28,462 bases of DNA, from positions 1 through 28,462 of the forward strand of contig JAEZWM010000082.1 in assembly GCA_023443025.1 (NCBI GenBank), in the 5' to 3' direction. Both the position numbers and the translations under genes were made by a program. This document shows, piece after piece, positions 23,635 to 28,462 of the stretch. The notes under the pieces were generated by a model, which was not told the origin of the DNA, did not search any database, and saw nothing but the letters and a program-made list of their open reading frames with translations. Numbering within the stretch: position 1 is the first letter of the stretch; the number at the start of each line of letters is the position of its first letter. The stretch comes from Bacillota bacterium (GTDB lineage Bacteria; Bacillota; Clostridia; Tissierellales; Peptoniphilaceae).

Positions 23635-23662
23635 AAAAAGCAAACATTCTAGTTTGCTTTTT
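23635..23662. terminator. Bidirectional terminator
   Basis: AAAAAGCAAAC (23635-23645) pairs perfectly with GTTTGCTTTTT (23652-23662) around a 6-base loop. The A-rich left arm and T-rich right arm serve both the plus-strand membrane-protein gene and the minus-strand CLC gene. Confidence 0.85.
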
Positions 23663-23688
23663 TGATGTTTTAATCAGTTTTGTATAAA

Positions 23689-25230
23689 TTAATCACTTAA
23701 ATTTTCGTTAAAATACTTCTTACAATCAGATAGTCTATCTACTGTTGTCGTAATGTTAAGAGTATCTCCTGCTCTTATAATAGTATCTCCCCGAGGAATT
23801 AACTCTTTTTTATGTCTTTCTATTGTCAGAATAAGAACGCCTTGAGGTATATCCAAATCCATTATTTTTTGTCCTGCCATTTTAGAACCGGTCGGAATTG
23901 TAATGGTATATAGCGTTTTGCTATCTGTACTTTGCTTCAATATCTCAGGCTTAAATGTTTGAATCATGCGATGAAGAAGTGATTCGTATATTGGCTCTGA
24001 TTTCAGTTGATTAGATATCAAGTATGAAATGATTGATACTATTGATAAACTAAGCAAATGATTAAAGCTTCCAGTCATCTCCGTTACCAATAGAATTGAT
24101 AATATGGGTGACCTTATTACAGCTGTCAATACACCTGCCATGCCTAAAATAATAAAATTAGGGAGGTGGGGAAGTGACAATAATCCCAGACTGCTCCAAA
24201 GCTTAAAGTAAATATTTCCAACTAGTGCACCCAAGACTAAAACAGGTAAAAAGATACCACCCTGTGCCTTACTTCCATAGCAAAAAGCTGTAAAAAGAAT
24301 TTTGCCTATCAGTAATGAAAGTAGGAGGTGCAATGCTTTATTAGAATCTAAAAGACTTTCGATTAATGAATGTCCGCCTCCCGTAATATCTATCATCAAA
24401 AAACCAACCAGTCCGGCAGTCAGAAATACTATAATCAATACTATAGGTCTAGGGAGATCAATTCTTTTATATAAATCCTGAGCTTTTAATATCGATTTAT
24501 TAAATAAAATACCTATAATAGAACATAAAAGTGCAAGAAGTATTAAATGATAGTATGAACCCAGTTTTAATACCTCCGAAATCGATAAATTGAATGCCGG
24601 AGCCAAGCCGAATATGTTCTTTGATACAAAATCAGCTACTATGGCAGCAATAAGTGCCGGTATTAGTATCAAACTCGAATAAGACTTATGTAGTTCTTCA
24701 AGAACAAAAATTACACCGGAAATAGGAGCGTTAAATGCTGCAGAAAGTCCTGCACTTGCGCCGGCAGACATCAGAAGATTCGTTTCAGATAGTGTTTTCT
24801 TCCTGAATTTTGCCCATACTTTTGCTGCATTTGCACCTATTTGAATTGAAGGACCTTCTCTTCCCAACGAAAGACCACCTAAGCTTGCCAGACTACCACC
24901 GATAAACTTTGCAAGAATTATTCTGTAAGAATTGGTATCGAACACCCCTAACATTTCACCTTGAATTTGAGGGATACCACTACCGCTACTCATAGGCTCA
25001 TATTCAATTAAGAAATGAACTAAAAGTCCTGCTGCAATTAAAAAAGCAAACCAAAAGATTATTTTTAGAGGATTTAAATCTTGAAAAAAAGCACCTCTAA
25101 AATTAGCGATAATATGTAATATATACCGATATAAAACTGAACAGAATCCTGAAATAACTCCTATTATAATACCGTCTAATACAAGTTGCCTTGACTTGGA
25201 ATGTTTATAGTAATGTAGTATTGATTTCAT
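23689..25230 (-). CDS. CLC-family chloride/proton antiporter with C-terminal RCK-type domain
   Basis: This 513-residue membrane protein shows all CLC selectivity motifs: GSGIPQI (83-89), GREGPSIQ (123-130, gating Glu125), FVLEEL (proton-path Glu179 by analogy with E. coli E203), GGIFLPVLVLGA and the ion-coordinating tyrosine in SEPIYESLLHR. Retention of the GREGP glutamate and the inner glutamate indicates an H+/Cl- exchanger rather than a channel, and GSGIP argues against the fluoride-exporting subgroup. Residues ~440-513 form a TrkA-C/RCK-C-like domain (IPTGSKMAGQKIMDLDIPQG, IPRGDTIIRAGDTLNITT) that may bind a regulatory ligand. Such exchangers aid acid resistance or chloride homeostasis. 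It is a single-gene unit read towards the Xre operon. Confidence 0.95.
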   Translation of the reverse strand: MKSILHYYKHSKSRQLVLDGIIIGVISGFCSVLYRYILHIIANFRGAFFQDLNPLKIIFWFAFLIAAGLLVHFLIEYEPMSSGSGIPQIQGEMLGVFDTNSYRIILAKFIGGSLASLGGLSLGREGPSIQIGANAAKVWAKFRKKTLSETNLLMSAGASAGLSAAFNAPISGVIFVLEELHKSYSSLILIPALIAAIVADFVSKNIFGLAPAFNLSISEVLKLGSYYHLILLALLCSIIGILFNKSILKAQDLYKRIDLPRPIVLIIVFLTAGLVGFLMIDITGGGHSLIESLLDSNKALHLLLSLLIGKILFTAFCYGSKAQGGIFLPVLVLGALVGNIYFKLWSSLGLLSLPHLPNFIILGMAGVLTAVIRSPILSILLVTEMTGSFNHLLSLSIVSIISYLISNQLKSEPIYESLLHRMIQTFKPEILKQSTDSKTLYTITIPTGSKMAGQKIMDLDIPQGVLILTIERHKKELIPRGDTIIRAGDTLNITTTVDRLSDCKKYFNENLSD

Positions 25231-25391
25231 ATGCTACCTCCTTACCACTAATTTTATCATAGTAAAGATCATATATGATGATTCAATATCTAAATTTTAT
25301 AATATTTTATGCTTCTATATTTGTATGCAGAAACAGGTAGGTGTTGATATCAGAATATCATTAAAATAGGCTACAATAAAGCAGTAAAACA

Positions 25392-25443
25392 TGATATAAT
25401 ACTATTATATAGAACGGAGAATAATGATATGCATATCGTTATT
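25392..25443 (+). promoter_or_regulatory. Extended -10 promoter and palindrome upstream of the nucleotidase gene
   Basis: TGATATAAT (25392-25400) is an extended -10. Twenty bases later lies a 24-base near-perfect palindrome (25420-25443; core GATATGCATATC, arms AATAAT and GTTATT with one wobble). An 18-codon frame, MICISLLFKSILVFLKHD, starts inside it at ATG 25424 after CGGAG and stops at 25480. The palindrome could be an operator or an RNA hairpin governing a leader peptide. The rest of 25231-25529 shows no gene. Confidence 0.5.
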
Positions 25444-25529
25444 ATTTAAATCAATATTGGTTTTCTTAAAACATGACTGATGTATTGAAAAACTTCCAAA
25501 TTGGTACTAAATTATAAGGAGAAAACAAG

Positions 25530-26987
25530 ATGGACTTACACGAATTAACAATACTTCATTCAAATGACATTCACGGGGATTTCTTTGTAGATGACCAAGA
25601 ACATGCACTTGTTGGCGGTGTATCGATGCTTTCGGGATATGTCAAATCAGTGAGGAAAGCGAAAGACAATGTACTCTATGTAATAGCCGGAGATATGTTA
25701 CAAGGATCAATTATAGACAACGAATATAAAGGGATATCAACAATTGATATTATCAACTTACTAAAACCGGATGCCACATCACTAGGAAATCATGAAATTG
25801 ACTATGGGTTGGCTCATCTGTTATTTTTGGAAAAATGTGCAAGATTTCCAATTATCAATGCAAATCTATATATAAAAGTAACCGGTACCAGATTATTCCA
25901 ATCCCATATAATACTGGATGTAGGTGGAATAAAAGTACTGCTTATAGGAATTGTTACAAATGAAATAATAGAAAATGCGATGGATAACCTGCTTGCAACC
26001 TTTGTCGATATTGACGAAGCAGCACATGCCATTGAATATATCATAAATGGATATAAAACTGTAGATATAGATCTGACTGTATTGCTTACTCATATAGGTC
26101 ATGACATGGATATAGAATTGGCTAAACTATTAGATCCTGTACTTGGAGTGGATCTGATCTTGGGAGGTCATACACACACATTTTTAGAAAAACCGGATGA
26201 GGTAAACGGGATACTAATTGCCCAAGCCGGAGTCGGAAGTGACTATATAGGACAGTTTGATCTTGTAGTTGACAAGGATACTAACAGCATTCATTCATAT
26301 GATTGGAACTTGGTGCCTATTGATAGCACTCACTGTCCAAGGGATGCAGAACTGGACAGGATTCTCGACGATTATTCAGAGCTTGTCGAAGGAAAGTATA
26401 ACAGAGTACTCAGAAGACTCGATAGATCCTATTATCACAAAGACAGATTTACTGAAACTGAGCTCGGTAATATGATATCCGATATCTTTTGGTTATCTCT
26501 AGGGGTAGATATTTATATATTGGGGTCCGGATCCATAAGAGGAGAGGTTTTAAGCGAGATTGTAACATTAAAAGAATTAAGAGAAGTTTATCCTTATGAA
26601 AACAAGATTTATGGAATATGGGTGGATGGTGCCACATTAAAAAGAATGATAGAAACATTTTTCAATAATTTCACCGATGGAAACACCAGGGAGTTTTATC
26701 AATTCAGTCGTCATGTACACATAGATTACGATGAAGAGAAAAGAAAGGTTACAAGCTTTATATATAACAAAAAGCCACTGAGAGACGAGAGAGTTTACAG
26801 TGTAGGGATTAATAACTTTCATTTTAATCTATTAGAATCAGTGTTTGGAATAAGTGCTGATGAACTAAATAAATACAAACCACCAAAAATAATTTCAACC
26901 AACACAAGAGACGTAATAGACGAGTTTTTCAACTCAGAAATTCCAATCAGTGCTCAGGTAGAAGATAGAATAAAAATAATAAAATAG
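25530..26987 (+). CDS. 5'-nucleotidase/UDP-sugar hydrolase family metallophosphatase
   Basis: This 485-residue protein has the metallophosphatase domain of the 5'-nucleotidase family followed by a 5_nucleotid_C domain. Metal and catalytic residues are present: LHSNDIHGD (D13, H15), VIAGDMLQGS (D55), LGNHEIDYG (N87, H88), LLTHIGHD and ILGGHTHT (H214, H216). The C-terminal domain includes TETELGNMISDIFW and EVYPYENKIYGIWVDGATLK. Most homologs are exported, but here the protein starts directly at MDLHELTILHS with no signal peptide, so it should be cytoplasmic, as in the YunD-like subgroup. It probably hydrolyses nucleotides or nucleotide sugars; the substrate is unknown. The start follows AAGGAGA. 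It forms its own transcription unit, ending in a strong terminator. Confidence 0.92.
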   Translation: MDLHELTILHSNDIHGDFFVDDQEHALVGGVSMLSGYVKSVRKAKDNVLYVIAGDMLQGSIIDNEYKGISTIDIINLLKPDATSLGNHEIDYGLAHLLFLEKCARFPIINANLYIKVTGTRLFQSHIILDVGGIKVLLIGIVTNEIIENAMDNLLATFVDIDEAAHAIEYIINGYKTVDIDLTVLLTHIGHDMDIELAKLLDPVLGVDLILGGHTHTFLEKPDEVNGILIAQAGVGSDYIGQFDLVVDKDTNSIHSYDWNLVPIDSTHCPRDAELDRILDDYSELVEGKYNRVLRRLDRSYYHKDRFTETELGNMISDIFWLSLGVDIYILGSGSIRGEVLSEIVTLKELREVYPYENKIYGIWVDGATLKRMIETFFNNFTDGNTREFYQFSRHVHIDYDEEKRKVTSFIYNKKPLRDERVYSVGINNFHFNLLESVFGISADELNKYKPPKIISTNTRDVIDEFFNSEIPISAQVEDRIKIIK

Positions 26988-26989
26988 TT

Positions 26990-27021
26990 AAAAGGGACCT
27001 CGCAAAGACAGGTCCCTTTTT
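26990..27021 (+). terminator. Strong intrinsic terminator after the nucleotidase gene
   Basis: AAAAGGGACCT (26990-27000) pairs perfectly with AGGTCCCTTTT (27010-27020) around a 9-base loop and ends in a T run. Confidence 0.9.
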
Positions 27022-27101
27022 GCTACATAAAACTAATGACAAAAAAGAGCCTTAAGGAAAATGAAAAATCATAGTAAAATTAAAATACTTATCAAAATAA
27101 T

Positions 27102-27271
27102 GGGGTCAGGCATCATGAAATAATTTTTATTGTATATTAATGTAAATGTATGAATGTTATTATTTTAAAGCAATGACGATATATAAGGAATGAGGTGAAT
27201 AAATGAATAGAATCAGAGAAATATACAAGAATTTATATACATAAAATCATACTTTCATGATGCCTGACCCC
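27102..27271. mobile_element. 170-base MITE-like element with 19-base perfect inverted ends
   Basis: GGGGTCAGGCATCATGAAA (27102-27120) and its exact complement TTTCATGATGCCTGACCCC (27253-27271) bound 132 AT-rich bases without a real gene. The GGGGTCAGGC end is like the palindromic repeats associated with Y1 (REP-associated/IS200-like) transposases in Firmicutes. No transposase lies nearby and no target duplication is obvious, so it would move, if at all, with an enzyme encoded elsewhere. A 13-codon frame with AATGAGGTG upstream (from 27203) is too short to call. Confidence 0.6.
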
Positions 27272-27388
27272 GTTTATGCGTTGGCAAATAGAGATTATGA
27301 AAAATGATGAGATGTATATTATTAGATTTACTTAGTATCTGATAGAATTTAAGTTTAATGTATTTAAATGATAGGAGGCGCTTAATAA

Positions 27389-27902
27389 AGATCTACAGTA
27401 ATTTTTGGATGCAAAGGTGGTTATTATAAAATCTTATCTTCCAGATACTATTTACACGAAGTTAGACCATTACTTGCGATGAATGAAAATTTTGATCTGT
27501 TGGAAGGTATGGGGAGAATAAAAAAAGCCGGAGAGTAGGCTGAAGCAATACTTTTCTTCAATCCTTCTAGAATGTACATTGTCGATGCTTTACTATAAGA
27601 TTGATGGTCTTAATAGAGCTAGGAAGCATTTAAGGCTTTCATATAAATCAAATAATAGTACAAGAGGATTTCTTGAAGAAACTTTGAATCCTTAGGATGT
27701 TGAATTCATGGATTATCGCATGAGTGGGATATATATTCCGGGAGAAATTAGTGAAATAGCATGCTGGATAGATATCAATAATAATCTAATTGATTCTAAT
27801 TCGGAATTTCTTAAATGGGCTCAAGCTGAAATCAAAAAAATTGCAAGAAGCTATAAGAAAAAGAAAATAATAAGAAAGTATTTATTAGAAAAGCAGTTTT
27901 AG
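27389..27902 (+). pseudogene. Decayed unidentified gene
   Basis: Two frames join into one protein-like sequence. Frame A (27389-27538) gives KILSSRYYLHEVRPLLAMNE then NFDLLEGMGRIKKAGE and a stop. Frame B continues from about 27531: SRLKQYFSSILLECTLSMLY, then YKIDGLNRARKHLRLSYKSN, a TAG at 27693-27695, and DVEFMDYRMSGIYIPGEISE to the final stop at 27902. The frameshift lies after a run of six A residues near 27520-27533. There is thus at least one frameshift and one nonsense codon. I do not recognise the family. The final 64-residue open stretch from ATG 27708 is the intact tail, not an independent gene. Degeneration next to the inverted-repeat element suggests insertion-associated decay. Confidence 0.55.
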
Positions 27903-27928
27903 ATTTTTAAATTTACTGTTTTTTTAAT

Positions 27929-27937
27929 TGGTATAAT
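27929..27937 (+). promoter_or_regulatory. Extended -10 promoter for the radical SAM gene
   Basis: TGGTATAAT (27929-27937) is a consensus extended -10 about 98 bases before the ATG at 28035. No convincing -35 is needed for this class, and none is clear. Confidence 0.45.
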
Positions 27938-28034
27938 AAATATAATGGAGTCATTAGTATTTCTAATATGACATAAATGATTTTTATTGATACAATAAAA
28001 ACATGATAAACACATAATTTTATTGGAGGAATTT

Positions 28035-28462
28035 ATGACGACTGATTTCAAAGCAAAAGTAGGTAATGATGAACTCTTAAAAACAAAAGAAAAGCTATCG
28101 ACGCTTCAGATTAATATAGGCAAGATCTGTAATATTGCCTGCACGCATTGTCATGTGGAGGCAGGTCCTAATAGAACTGAGAATATGGATAAACAGACTA
28201 TGAATGAGTGCTTGAGGGTATTTAAAGAACATGGGTTTAAGACGATGGATATAACAGGAGGAGCTCCAGAGATGAACCCTAATTTCAGGTACTTATTAGA
28301 GAAGGCCACTAAGATTGCCGAGAATGTTATAGTTAGGACAAATCTAGTTATATTAACTGAAGAAGGCTATGAAGATCTACCTAAGTACTTTGCCGACAAT
28401 AAAGTGGAATTGGTAGCTTCACTTCCCTGCTATACAGCTGATAATACTGATCAGATGAGGGG
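28035..28462 (+). CDS. ArsS-like radical SAM protein (3' end outside window)
   Basis: The first 142 residues of a radical SAM enzyme are visible; ATG 28035 follows GGAGGA by four bases. The cluster motif is CNIACTHC (C32, C36, C39, CxxxCxxC), followed by HVEAGPNRTENMD, DITGGAPEMNPNFRYLLE, VIVRTNLVILTEEGYEDLP and VELVASLPCYTADNTDQMRG. These match the arsenosugar-biosynthesis radical SAM family (ArsS, with a DUF3641-type C-terminus expected beyond the window), which adds a 5'-deoxyadenosyl group to methylated arsenic. Many homologs occur without arsenic genes, so the substrate here is uncertain. The C-terminus and downstream partners cannot be seen. Confidence 0.85.
   Translation, partial: MTTDFKAKVGNDELLKTKEKLSTLQINIGKICNIACTHCHVEAGPNRTENMDKQTMNECLRVFKEHGFKTMDITGGAPEMNPNFRYLLEKATKIAENVIVRTNLVILTEEGYEDLPKYFADNKVELVASLPCYTADNTDQMR

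Noticed and set aside
27708..27902. A 64-residue gene
   Set aside because: It lacks a ribosome site and is the uninterrupted tail of the decayed gene upstream in the same frame.
1..28462. CRISPR arrays, tRNA or rRNA genes
   Set aside because: No regularly spaced repeats, cloverleaf with TTCRANY and CCA-type ends, or rRNA-like conserved blocks were seen on reading. A tRNAscan or Infernal run would be decisive.

Overview
The window is low-GC Firmicutes DNA, most likely from a strictly anaerobic, amino-acid-fermenting member of the Clostridia/Tissierellia. The evidence is AT-rich sequence with strong AGGAGG-type ribosome sites, a selenocysteine-containing proline-reductase-like protein, a ferredoxin-dependent 2-oxoacid oxidoreductase, and phage or ICE modules of the kind common in Clostridia. 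No taxon can be named from the sequence alone.

Region 1 (1-6740) is the end of an integrated mobile element. It holds a phage-type replication module (C-terminus of a DUF2800 protein, DUF2815, family A DNA polymerase), a small helical protein, and three consecutive large serine recombinase genes. The middle recombinase lacks the catalytic domain. A terminator closes the block. Region 2 (6780-10712) is a compact six-gene operon with its own promoter and Xre regulator: an uncharacterised protein, a DUF6508 protein, a protein with a recombinase-like N-terminus, a PD-(D/E)XK nuclease-like protein and a tail-anchored membrane protein. It looks like accessory cargo, possibly defence, but its function is unknown.

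Region 3 (10713-15074) is a zone of rearrangement. It contains a noncoding stretch resembling a decayed structured RNA, a single-gene fusion of D-proline reductase PrdA- and PrdB-like parts read through an in-frame UGA (selenocysteine), a dead RelE/ParE toxin gene, and a chimeric gene. The chimera joins the front of a type I restriction HsdM to the back of an unrelated SAM methyltransferase exactly at the shared glycine-rich motif I. Region 4 (15066-20180) is a metal-uptake operon: FecCD-type permease, ATPase, lipoprotein, DUF4213/DUF364 protein and MoeA-like protein. By analogy with the MolBCA systems it most plausibly handles molybdate or tungstate. The methyltransferase half of the chimera was probably its first gene.

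Region 5 (20181-28462) is mostly chromosomal housekeeping: a two-subunit 2-oxoacid:ferredoxin oxidoreductase on the minus strand (its beta subunit lacks one usual cluster cysteine), an Xre/membrane-protein pair with a clear promoter and repeated operators, a CLC chloride/proton antiporter with a C-terminal RCK-type domain (minus strand), a cytoplasmic 5'-nucleotidase family protein, a 170-base element with perfect 19-base inverted ends, a decayed unidentified gene, and the start of an ArsS-like radical SAM protein cut by the window edge.

The strongest leads are the PrdA-PrdB selenoprotein fusion, the HsdM/methyltransferase chimera and the uncharacterised six-gene cargo operon.
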